The notes under the pieces are model-generated. The model did no database searches. It was given only the letters and a program-made list of their open reading frames with translations, and was not told the origin of the DNA. Below, one piece after another: positions 1 through 5,986 of a stretch of 7,937 bases of DNA. The translations under genes were made by a program, and so were the position numbers. Source of the DNA: Planctomycetaceae bacterium (lineage in GTDB: Bacteria > Planctomycetota > Planctomycetia > Pirellulales > Pirellulaceae). Every line of letters begins with the position of its first letter. Position 1 is the stretch's first letter. The stretch covers positions 1-7,937 of the forward strand of contig SKVE01000516.1 of NCBI GenBank assembly GCA_007129635.1, written 5' to 3'.

Positions 1-48
1 GCGTTGGGGGACGGGCGCGTTGGCGCGGGCGCGTCGGGGACACTCATT

Positions 49-83
49 CTCCGACGCTCGCGACTTCGGAGCACGTTTTTTTT
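49..83 (+). terminator. Possible weak plus-strand terminator at the left edge
   Basis: CTCCGA (49-54) pairs with TCGGAG (66-71) around an 11-base loop, and after four bases a run of eight T follows (76-83) on the plus strand. It could end a convergent gene coming from the left of the window. The stem is short and the T-run is offset, so this is tentative. It would not serve the ceramidase-like gene, which meets the run as A residues. Confidence 0.3.
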
Positions 84-97
84 CGAAACAGCCCGAT

Positions 98-1567
98 TCA
101 GTCGGCGGCCGTTAACTCGGCCAGCATCTCCAGCAGATGGTCGGTGATGATCACCGAGGCGTCTTCCTGGATGCGGCAGGTGCCCAACCAGGTTTCGTAC
201 CCCCCCAATTCGTGCTGCTCTGGAGTTGGCAGATAGCCGTGGTAGCCGTTGGTAACCCCCAGCACCATGGTCTGCGAGAACGGGCTACGGGCTTTGAGAT
301 CCAAGCCGATCTCCACCAACGTTTCGAAGGGGATCGCACAGATGGCAAAGTCGCCGATTCGCACCGCTTGCAAGTGAATGTCCAGCGTTGGCTCGGCTTC
401 GGCCAGCGACAGCGTGCGCCGGGCATAGGCTTCGGCTAGGCGCGGGAGTTCCGCCCGCTGTTCTTCCTCGGTGATGGCCAAGACCTGGTTGGCGTATTCG
501 ATCTGGTCCGGTGTTGGGCGGCGATGCTGCAGGGTGATCTCTCTTTGGATCATGCCCAAGGGAACCTGAGCGTGGTGCTGGTCGATGGCCCGCCAGGCGT
601 GCCATGCAGCATCGGCCGTTTTCCGGGCGACGATACGGATTTGTTCATAGGGGGCGCGGGGAGGCCGCGTGACCAGGAAGGGAATGTTGTTGATGTCCCC
701 CGAGGCACCGTTGGCCAGCATCGCGACGAAATCGTCACCGGCTCGCAGGCGATGAGGCATCAAACGTACAAACTCGCCGAAGTAATCGGCCGAGACTTGC
801 CCTCGCGGGGTGCCGCCGACGTAGTGCAGCGCGTAGTTGGCCAAGAGGGCCAAGGGGCGACGGGCTCGAGCGTCCTGGACCGACAGGACGGTGACATCCG
901 GATCGGTCGGACCGGCGGGCCGATCCAACACGTCGGCGCTGGTGCCGGGGTTCATGCGCACCTGGTCCATTTGGCCGAACGGATTCAAGGGCATCTTTTC
1001 GGGCTTCAAAAACCACCGCCGATTAAACACCTCGTCCGGCAAGGGATGCACGGCAGCACCGACGGCTGCCGGGCGCAGGGCCTGGTGCGCCTGGACGACC
1101 GCTTCGGCGATGCCTTCGATCACCTGGGTTCGATAGGCCACGGATGCTTCGGGGCCTTCCTGGACGTTCGCCGCCGGGGCACTGTGCGTATGCGTGGCCG
1201 AAACCATCACGCGATGGGGCGGGATGCCGCAACGATCGACGATGATCGCTCGAGCTTCATCAGCCACCTGACGAGCGATGCCCAGGTTGTCCACCACAAC
1301 CAAGGCCAACTCCGTTTGATCGTCGGCCAGCACCAACGCCCGAGCAAACAACGGATCATGGACATTTTCTGCCATGTTCGCACTGAAACCGCCCGGCATA
1401 TTCACGGGGAACTGTTTTGGCGAAATATCGACTGCAGCCGCACCAGCGCGAAGCGCCCCAGTGTCCTGGCTCAACGCGATGCGTTCGCCGGAGGGGGACA
1501 TCCAGGCGGCCAATGCAATAGGGATGAGGCAGAAGAGTCGACAGGTCGATCGAAATACGTGCGACAT
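98..1567 (-). CDS. Secreted neutral/alkaline ceramidase-like hydrolase
   Basis: The product is 489 aa and resembles the N-terminal catalytic domain of neutral/alkaline non-lysosomal ceramidases, zinc amidases that cleave the N-acyl bond of ceramide. Residues 1-34 look like a signal peptide (basic start, hydrophobic 11-23), so it probably acts outside the inner membrane. Visible family features are GAAAVDISP (42-50), the zinc motif ATHTHSAP with H126 and H128, H248 in NYALHYVGG, SADYFGEF (259-266), NGASGDINN (286-294), E415 in IPFE, and Y445 in GYHGYLPTPE. These match the His, His, Glu and Tyr zinc ligands known from the Pseudomonas enzyme. The serine of the usual GDVSP motif is replaced here by Asn (GDIN), and the C-terminal Ig-like domain of full-length ceramidases is absent. 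True ceramide hydrolysis is therefore uncertain. The ATG at 1567 is preferred over an upstream in-frame start at 1633 because AAGGAG lies 7 bases before it and the longer reading would translate a repeat. Confidence 0.88.
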   Translation of the reverse strand: MSHVFRSTCRLFCLIPIALAAWMSPSGERIALSQDTGALRAGAAAVDISPKQFPVNMPGGFSANMAENVHDPLFARALVLADDQTELALVVVDNLGIARQVADEARAIIVDRCGIPPHRVMVSATHTHSAPAANVQEGPEASVAYRTQVIEGIAEAVVQAHQALRPAAVGAAVHPLPDEVFNRRWFLKPEKMPLNPFGQMDQVRMNPGTSADVLDRPAGPTDPDVTVLSVQDARARRPLALLANYALHYVGGTPRGQVSADYFGEFVRLMPHRLRAGDDFVAMLANGASGDINNIPFLVTRPPRAPYEQIRIVARKTADAAWHAWRAIDQHHAQVPLGMIQREITLQHRRPTPDQIEYANQVLAITEEEQRAELPRLAEAYARRTLSLAEAEPTLDIHLQAVRIGDFAICAIPFETLVEIGLDLKARSPFSQTMVLGVTNGYHGYLPTPEQHELGGYETWLGTCRIQEDASVIITDHLLEMLAELTAAD

Positions 1568-1574
1568 TTTGAAA

Positions 1575-1580
1575 CTCCTT
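1575..1580 (-). promoter_or_regulatory. Ribosome binding site of the ceramidase-like gene
   Basis: AAGGAG on the minus strand lies 7 bases before the ATG at 1567. It decides the start against the longer frame from 1633, whose first 22 codons are largely read from the 43-base repeat. Confidence 0.75.
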
Positions 1581-1588
1581 CGTGGTAG

Positions 1589-1631
1589 CCGAGCGGTAGC
1601 TCGAATTCGGTTGGCGGCCCAGCCGCCTTGC
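1589..1631. repeat. 43-base direct repeat, copy 1, with two hairpins
   Basis: These 43 bases are identical to 1700-1742 and begin 111 bases before them. Each copy holds two short inverted repeats: CGAGC-GGTA-GCTCG at its left end (5-base stem, 4-base loop) and GGCGGC-CCA-GCCGCC at its right end (6-base stem, 3-base loop), with an EcoRI-type GAATTC between. This copy ends 8 bases before the Shine-Dalgarno of the ceramidase-like gene on the minus strand, so it would be in that transcript's 5' leader if transcription starts upstream. The form suggests a dispersed REP-like element; I see no associated transposase here. Confidence 0.9.
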
Positions 1632-1649
1632 ACTACGAATGCTCCAGAT

Positions 1650-1674
1650 CGTTAACTTTTTCACGAAGTTAGCG
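1650..1674. repeat. Hairpin between the two 43-base repeats
   Basis: CGTTAACTT (1650-1658) and AAGTTAGCG (1666-1674) pair over 9 positions with one mismatch around a 7-base loop. The structure sits within the 68 bases that separate the two direct repeats, so the whole segment 1589-1742 is a chain of five potential hairpins. It has no adjacent T-run long enough to call it an intrinsic terminator. Confidence 0.6.
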
Positions 1675-1699
1675 ACCAACGGGAGCGGCCCAACACCAA

Positions 1700-1742
1700 C
1701 CGAGCGGTAGCTCGAATTCGGTTGGCGGCCCAGCCGCCTTGC
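1700..1742. repeat. 43-base direct repeat, copy 2, with two hairpins
   Basis: This copy is base-for-base identical to 1589-1631 and has the same two hairpins (stems at 1701-1705/1710-1714 and 1722-1727/1731-1736). The flanking bases differ between copies (A versus G on the left, G versus A on the right), so 43 bases is the exact repeat length. It lies 55 bases beyond the stop of the DUF971 gene, in the gap between that gene and the ceramidase-like gene. Confidence 0.9.
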
Positions 1743-1797
1743 GAAGGATTATCGTACATCGCGGTCGCATTGGCCAGCAGTGTGAGCGACGTAGCAG

Positions 1798-2139
1798 TCA
1801 AACTTCCTGATCTTCGGCAACTGCATCGCTCCCCAGGCTCAGCAGCAATTCGAAGGTAAAGATACCCGCGTTATGGCCGTCGTTGAATTCGATGTTGTAG
1901 GCATAGTTGCCGACCGGTTTCATGGCCTGAATGTCGACTGGCCGAGCTTCCTGGGCGGACAGCACGGGCAGCAGGGTCGCCGGCCGTTTCTCTTCGGCCC
2001 CACGTCGCTCGCGACACGTGGCGCAGGGACACTCCTCGCGGAGTTCCGACACGCGGTATCGACGGCGTCGACCGTCGCTCCACTGGATCAGCAGTTGCCT
2101 GCCGTCCAACCGTTCCAAACCCGTCGGATAGACATTCAT
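1798..2139 (-). CDS. DUF971 / GBBH-like N-terminal domain protein, probable zinc binding
   Basis: This 113-aa protein is essentially a single DUF971 domain, related to the N-terminal domain of gamma-butyrobetaine hydroxylase. It shows the family pattern: LLIQWSDGRRRRY (16-28), LREECPCATC (33-42), and PVGNYAYNIEFNDGHNAGIFTFELL near the C-terminus. C37, C39, C42 and H89 correspond to the Cys3-His zinc site known from human gamma-butyrobetaine hydroxylase, so zinc binding is a good inference. No catalytic oxygenase domain follows, and stand-alone members have no established reaction; some bacterial relatives are fused to Mrp/ApbC-type Fe-S carrier ATPases. No export signal is seen, so it should be cytoplasmic. 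The ATG at 2139 overlaps the TGA of the methyltransferase gene (ATGA), which implies translational coupling. An in-frame upstream start at 2184 would lie inside that gene and is less likely. Confidence 0.88.
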   Translation of the reverse strand: MNVYPTGLERLDGRQLLIQWSDGRRRRYRVSELREECPCATCRERRGAEEKRPATLLPVLSAQEARPVDIQAMKPVGNYAYNIEFNDGHNAGIFTFELLLSLGSDAVAEDQEV

Positions 2140-2876
2140 TCTTGTGCGGGATCCTCGCGTTGAAAAAACATCATGTGTTGCCAAGGCAGCCGGTCGAATT
2201 CCCTGACCAGCTTGAAACCGTTGGGCGTGAACTCCTTCATAATCTGACGCTTGCTCATCTTATGCAAGGGCCGGATCGGCACATTGGGATCTTCGGCACG
2301 GTATTCGGTCAACGCAACAACTCCATCCGGTGCCAAAGACTCGCGAATCGCCGCCAACATGTGCTCGGGGTGAGAAAATTCGTGATAAACATCCACCATC
2401 AGGACCAGATCGACTTCGCCCGGCGGCAACTTGGGGTCATGCAACTGGCCCAAGATCAGTTCGATATTCTCCAACCCGGCACGCTCGGCACGTTCCTTTA
2501 ACATTGTCAACATCTGAGGCTGGATATCCACTGCCAGCACACGACCCTCGGGGCCAACCATTTGAGCCAGCTTCAGCGTATAATATCCGTTCCCACACCC
2601 CATATCGCAGACGGTCATGCCCCGTTTCAGACCCAGGTTGGTCAACAGCAGCGAACATCGCTCCTCCTCCTCGCGGTTGTCGCGCGTCAGCCAAGGGGCT
2701 CCACGATAATGCATGGTCTGAGCGATCTCGCGTCCCATGTAATGCGTCAGGGCCGGTGGGATCGCATCCTCTCCTGCCGGATCTTGCCGTTGGGCGATCG
2801 CCACCCCCTGTACCACCCAGCAAAGGCTGACGAACACGAGAGCCGTTAAAGAGAACCGACGGAACCGATCAGTCAT
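2136..2876 (-). CDS. Exported class I SAM-dependent methyltransferase
   Basis: The product is 246 aa with a typical signal peptide: basic RFRR (4-7), a hydrophobic stretch at about 9-27, and a likely AIA-Q cleavage site near residue 28. The mature part carries a Rossmann methyltransferase fold. Motif I is VCDMGCGNGYYT (89-100), the acidic residue after strand 2 is D117 in LAVDIQPQML, and VDLVLMVDVYHEF (155-167) is the motif IV region. The segment before the fold, MGREIAQTMHYRGAPWLTRDNREEEE, resembles a family of predicted methyltransferases that commonly carry signal peptides. The substrate is unknown. Export is puzzling because SAM is made in the cytoplasm. It overlaps the DUF971 start by 4 bases. 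Two adjacent ATG codons exist, at 2879 and 2876; the second has the better ribosome-binding-site spacing. Confidence 0.9.
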   Translation of the reverse strand: MTDRFRRFSLTALVFVSLCWVVQGVAIAQRQDPAGEDAIPPALTHYMGREIAQTMHYRGAPWLTRDNREEEERCSLLLTNLGLKRGMTVCDMGCGNGYYTLKLAQMVGPEGRVLAVDIQPQMLTMLKERAERAGLENIELILGQLHDPKLPPGEVDLVLMVDVYHEFSHPEHMLAAIRESLAPDGVVALTEYRAEDPNVPIRPLHKMSKRQIMKEFTPNGFKLVREFDRLPWQHMMFFQREDPAQE

Positions 2877-2882
2877 CATGAA

Positions 2883-2887
2883 CCTCC
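2883..2887 (-). promoter_or_regulatory. Ribosome binding site of the methyltransferase gene
   Basis: GGAGG on the minus strand is 3 bases from the ATG at 2879 and 6 bases from the ATG at 2876. The second spacing is the usual one, so 2876 is taken as the start; the two choices differ by a single methionine. Confidence 0.65.
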
Positions 2888-2995
2888 AGACAGAAAGAAT
2901 AAGCGAGCTTGCATACCAGAATCTTAGTCGTGGAGAATCTGCTGCGCACCCCCAAAACAGATAGTTCCTGCACGGCCCTAACGGATCGCACCCAT

Positions 2996-5089
2996 TTAGA
3001 ACTCAGGTCGCCGCAGCACGATCAATCCGTCCTGGTCTAACTCGGTTCGATAGCCGGCCTGGCGTGCTGCTTCCAGCAACAAGTCGGTGCGATCCAGCGA
3101 TTGCTGAAACCGCTCGTACCGATCCAGGATGACCCAATCAAAGGCTTCGATGGGGCTGCGATCGTCTCCCATCTCCTGACCCAACAGATCCCAACGAACC
3201 AAAGCCTGTTCGACCGATTCCAAACGCCGGACTCGCAGCAGATGCGATGCGATGCGACCCGTGGCCAGCACGGATACCTCGGGCTCTTGTGCCACCCGTG
3301 CCACGATCGATGTCAGCATCTCATGGCCGGGGGTCCCGATGGCACGCGGGTTATACGTCAGTTCGGTCTGACCGGGCACGTCGTACGACTTGCTGATCAT
3401 CAGATTCAACGTGGGACTGCTCCATGGCAGGCTGCCGTACAGCGAGGACGCGGTCAACGCCGAGGCGAGCGCCGCGATGGCGCCGAGTCGCCGAACCGAA
3501 ACGTCGGTGGTCCCCATCGCTTGGTCTGTTCGATCGGCGGGCCTGCTGCAGCTTCCACCCAGTGCCGCCAGGTACAAAACGATCAGCGATTCAGAGACAT
3601 ATTGAAAAGCCAGGCTTGCCGCCGGACCGTGCTCCCAGGCCAACAGCACGGTCAATGGCAACACCATCGCCAACAGCACCGGCCAACCGCGCGCCACGTT
3701 CGGCAGATGCCAGGGGACCAGCAACCCGAGCAAGAAATACAGCGACACCATGCGCAGCATCCGACCCCAGAACGCGATCGGCCGCAGCAACGGCGACAAC
3801 ACGATCTCCGCAGTCGAATCGCCCAGCCGCGAAAAACGTCCCGTCTGAAATTCCATGAACGAAGCGTATCTGGCGATCCATAGAAAGGCGACAACCATCG
3901 CGGCCCAGATCATCCACCAACCCCACACCGGCAAACACTCGGTCAGCCGCGTGTGGCCCATGCGACGGCCCAACGCACCATGCCATCCGTCGCTCGTCCT
4001 GCCGCCCGCCAGCCAACCCTGTAGAGCGAGAGCGGCGGCCAGGCAACCTGCCACGACGATCACCGATTCCTGGAAGCTGCATGCCAGCACGATCGCGACC
4101 AACGCCAGGATGCGTTGCCTGATTAACAACGCCCCAACGGCCAGAAACATCAACGGCACAGCGACGCTGACTGGGTGCCAGCCGTAAGAATAGCTCAAGT
4201 TCAACAGGCCCAATGAGGGGAATGCCAAGAACGTCAGGGACCAGATCGCCGAGGTCATCGCATCACAGTCGTAGCGCCGAGCGATGCCGAAAGCCAACAG
4301 CGCCGGAGATGCCAGGCAGACCGCCTGTAACCCAAGGAATAGGCGGGCGTCGGGCAGCAAGCCCCACAGCGGCGCCAGAAGCACCAAGCCTGGATTGAAA
4401 TGATCCCAGTAGGCGGGCACGCCGGGCGATTCCAACAGCCAGCCTCGACCCTCCCACGTGTTGATGATCCGGCGTGCGAAATGCCCGAAATCGTGGTATC
4501 CCAAGAGAAAATTGGCGTAAGCCTGCTGGCCTTCCCAATACCACCAGACGGCGGCAGCGGCAGCCAAGCCGACCGTCAACCAGAACCATCGGATCGAATC
4601 GGTCGGCCACCACGGACGAACGTTCGACTCGGCAGCCAGATTCCCGACAGCCATGCCGGTCACGAAGCTGAAATACAACGGTTCGAGAAAGGTGATGGGC
4701 ACCACCCCACCCAGGACGCGTACTGCGTCCAGCAGCGGGACGATCGCTGCGGCCAACAACCATCGGATCGACCGCGGCCAACAAAGCCCGCCCGCTCGGG
4801 TGCTGCGAATCCCGATCGTCGCCAGCAGCAACCCGGCGCCCAGAATGGCCCCTTGCTTTTCGATCGGCAGCAGCACAAACCCCCAAAGACGGGGCGCCGA
4901 GGCGATAACCAGATACAATTCGACCAGCGATTCACGAGTGCTGAGCAGTGCCAGCGCCCAAGCCCAGATCAAGGCCGCCATGCCCCAGATCCACGGGAAA
5001 AAGGGGGCAGGAATCCTTTGTGCGAAGCACTCGCGGGGCCGCTTCCCGGCAAAATGCTCCTGACCCCTTTTTTTCGGTCGCTGTTGCAT
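2996..5089 (-). CDS. DUF2079-type polytopic membrane protein
   Basis: This 697-aa protein has many hydrophobic segments, roughly from residue 30 to 545, followed by a soluble C-terminal region of about 150 aa. It matches the DUF2079 pattern: GYHDFGHFARRIINTWEGRG (197-216 region), then AYWDHFNPGLVLLAPLWGLLPDARLFLGLQA, then SYGWHPVSVAVPLMFLAVGALL and a helix ending in FQES where many members have KED. DUF2079 proteins look like GT-C-fold glycosyltransferases of the inner membrane, but donor and acceptor are unknown. The C-terminal part contains VSVLATGRIASHLLRVRR, also usual in the family. The start is uncertain. ATG 5089 is chosen because a GTG at 5122 sits directly against the T-tract of a terminator, while ATG 4981 would cut the first membrane helix (about residues 30-50) in half. 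No good Shine-Dalgarno precedes 5089. Residues of about 6-31 are read from an inverted repeat. Confidence 0.82.
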   Translation of the reverse strand: MQQRPKKRGQEHFAGKRPRECFAQRIPAPFFPWIWGMAALIWAWALALLSTRESLVELYLVIASAPRLWGFVLLPIEKQGAILGAGLLLATIGIRSTRAGGLCWPRSIRWLLAAAIVPLLDAVRVLGGVVPITFLEPLYFSFVTGMAVGNLAAESNVRPWWPTDSIRWFWLTVGLAAAAAVWWYWEGQQAYANFLLGYHDFGHFARRIINTWEGRGWLLESPGVPAYWDHFNPGLVLLAPLWGLLPDARLFLGLQAVCLASPALLAFGIARRYDCDAMTSAIWSLTFLAFPSLGLLNLSYSYGWHPVSVAVPLMFLAVGALLIRQRILALVAIVLACSFQESVIVVAGCLAAALALQGWLAGGRTSDGWHGALGRRMGHTRLTECLPVWGWWMIWAAMVVAFLWIARYASFMEFQTGRFSRLGDSTAEIVLSPLLRPIAFWGRMLRMVSLYFLLGLLVPWHLPNVARGWPVLLAMVLPLTVLLAWEHGPAASLAFQYVSESLIVLYLAALGGSCSRPADRTDQAMGTTDVSVRRLGAIAALASALTASSLYGSLPWSSPTLNLMISKSYDVPGQTELTYNPRAIGTPGHEMLTSIVARVAQEPEVSVLATGRIASHLLRVRRLESVEQALVRWDLLGQEMGDDRSPIEAFDWVILDRYERFQQSLDRTDLLLEAARQAGYRTELDQDGLIVLRRPEF
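4998..5072. repeat. REP/MITE-like imperfect palindrome inside the 5' coding region
   Basis: The left arm AAAAAGGGGGCAGGA (4998-5012) is complementary to the right arm TCCTGACCCCTTTTT (5058-5072) at 14 of 15 positions, with a 45-base GC-rich centre. Arms of the form AAAAGGGGTCAGGA facing TCCTGACCCCTTTT resemble short palindromic elements I recall being dispersed in planctomycete and other genomes near REP-associated transposases; this recall is unverified. Here the element is read through by the membrane-protein frame and encodes a basic N-terminal stretch, about KKRGQEHF to RIPAPFF, ahead of the first membrane helix. Confidence 0.75.
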
Positions 5090-5123
5090 CGCTTCATCAT
5101 AGCACGAAGTTTTCTCGGTCACG

Positions 5124-5153
5124 AAAAAAGCCGCGTCAGATGACTGACGCGGC
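5124..5153 (-). terminator. Intrinsic terminator after the small lipoprotein gene
   Basis: A perfect 10-base stem, GCCGCGTCAG (5130-5139) with CTGACGCGGC (5144-5153), closes a 4-base loop. On the minus strand it is followed at once by TTTTTT (5129-5124). It lies 33 bases beyond the stop of the lipoprotein gene and so ends that transcript. The membrane-protein gene downstream therefore needs its own promoter in the roughly 35 bases before ATG 5089, or depends on readthrough. Confidence 0.92.
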
Positions 5154-5186
5154 TAGAGGATTCGTCGAGGCCAAGCGTGTGTGGGC

Positions 5187-5762
5187 TCAGTACATGCTGG
5201 TCATCCCCGAATCGGGCTTTCCAACCCGATGGAAATGGTTGTGGTCGATGTAGACCACCTGGACGGCGTCCTCGTTCCGAGTGGTGTAGGGCACGGGCCA
5301 ACCGACTCGAGTCACCTCGGTGTAGTAAATCGTGCACTTGTAATGAGCGTGATGCAACTGGGCGGGACCGATCAGCGGATAGACACGCGGGGGATCGATG
5401 TAATCGGCGATCTTTTCCTTGACGATCCGCACGTTATTCCGCTGGATCTCGTGCAACAAGGGCAGACCGCCCTGGACCGGATTGGCCCGTTCGAACGCCC
5501 GCATGACCTCGTCGTCGCTCGGTTCATCCAACGCCGTGGTCGGACCTCCAGCCACGATCGGATCCAGGATCGGCACGTTATTGTAACGCTCGTTTTCCCA
5601 AAATCGATCTTCCTGCATCTTCTGGAAGTAGGGGCTCACCGGGATCGGAATCGCCAGAAGCCCCAGCGAATTGCCGTGGGTGAGATTAACACAACCGGTG
5701 TTGCTCAAGCTGATGAAGGCCATCAGTAAACCGAACGCGAGGGGGGGCGTCTTTTTGGACAT
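5187..5762 (-). CDS. Small planctomycete lipoprotein of unknown function
   Basis: The product is 191 aa. It begins with lysines and a hydrophobic stretch (about residues 9-20) ending in SNTGC, a relaxed lipobox; C24 would be the lipidated cysteine. The -3 residue is Asn, so lipidation is probable but not certain. The conserved part is in the C-terminal half: LHEIQRNNVRIVKEKIADYIDPPRVYPLIGPAQ, LHHAHYKCTIYYTE, VGWPVPY and AVQVVYIDHNHFHRVG. I recognise this as a family frequent in planctomycetes with no known function. The many histidines in the HHAHYKC and DHNHFH segments could bind metal, which is only an inference. ATG 5762 is chosen over a TTG at 5768 because AAGGG lies 8 bases upstream. It stands alone between two terminators. 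Confidence 0.85.
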   Translation of the reverse strand: MSKKTPPLAFGLLMAFISLSNTGCVNLTHGNSLGLLAIPIPVSPYFQKMQEDRFWENERYNNVPILDPIVAGGPTTALDEPSDDEVMRAFERANPVQGGLPLLHEIQRNNVRIVKEKIADYIDPPRVYPLIGPAQLHHAHYKCTIYYTEVTRVGWPVPYTTRNEDAVQVVYIDHNHFHRVGKPDSGMTSMY

Positions 5763-5770
5763 GGACAATA

Positions 5771-5775
5771 CCCTT
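5771..5775 (-). promoter_or_regulatory. Ribosome binding site of the lipoprotein gene
   Basis: AAGGG on the minus strand lies 8 bases before ATG 5762 and only 2 bases before the alternative TTG at 5768, so it selects the ATG. Confidence 0.6.
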
Positions 5776-5913
5776 GATATTCAGAAGCTTTCGTCTGACT
5801 TTAAGTATCGTGTTCCACCTGGCAGAACTTGCGGATTTTTCCGACGTTTCCGGAAATCCCGGTTGTCCGGCCCAGAGATGCTAGCCCGAACGATTCGTAC
5901 CCCGAAGCGTCCC

Positions 5914-5955
5914 AAAAAAAACGCCTCTGGCAAGCGGCAGCTCGCCAGAGGCGTT
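5914..5955 (-). terminator. Intrinsic terminator after the BON-domain gene
   Basis: A perfect 12-base stem, AACGCCTCTGGC (5920-5931) with GCCAGAGGCGTT (5944-5955), encloses a 12-base loop in which AGC and GCT can pair further. On the minus strand it runs into a T-tract (5919-5914, with the last stem bases adding to it). It lies 31 bases beyond the TAG of the BON-domain gene and isolates it from the lipoprotein gene. Confidence 0.92.
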
Positions 5956-5986
5956 GGGTCAGGTCAGAGGTCCTTCTCGGGCATCA

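Noticed and set aside
524..1588. Long plus-strand open frame (354 codons) opposite the ceramidase-like gene
   Set aside because: It is antisense to a well-supported gene with all family motifs, and its translation shows no recognisable domain; it is a by-product of high GC.
1356..1679. 107-codon minus-strand frame running through repeat copy 1
   Set aside because: It is out of frame with the ceramidase-like gene and consists partly of translated repeat sequence.
3241..3257. Small tandem repeat, GATGC three times
   Set aside because: It lies in coding sequence for the DUF2079 C-terminal region, is very short, and fits ordinary codon use for His, Leu and Arg.
3101..3883. Plus-strand open frame of 260 codons opposite the DUF2079 gene
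   Set aside because: Its product is Gln/Arg-rich and low in hydrophobic structure, as expected from reading a membrane protein gene backwards; no ribosome site or family feature.
4263..4886. Minus-strand open frame of 207 codons inside the DUF2079 gene
   Set aside because: It is an out-of-frame reading of the same strand, rich in Arg and Gly, while the main frame has clear membrane helices and family motifs.
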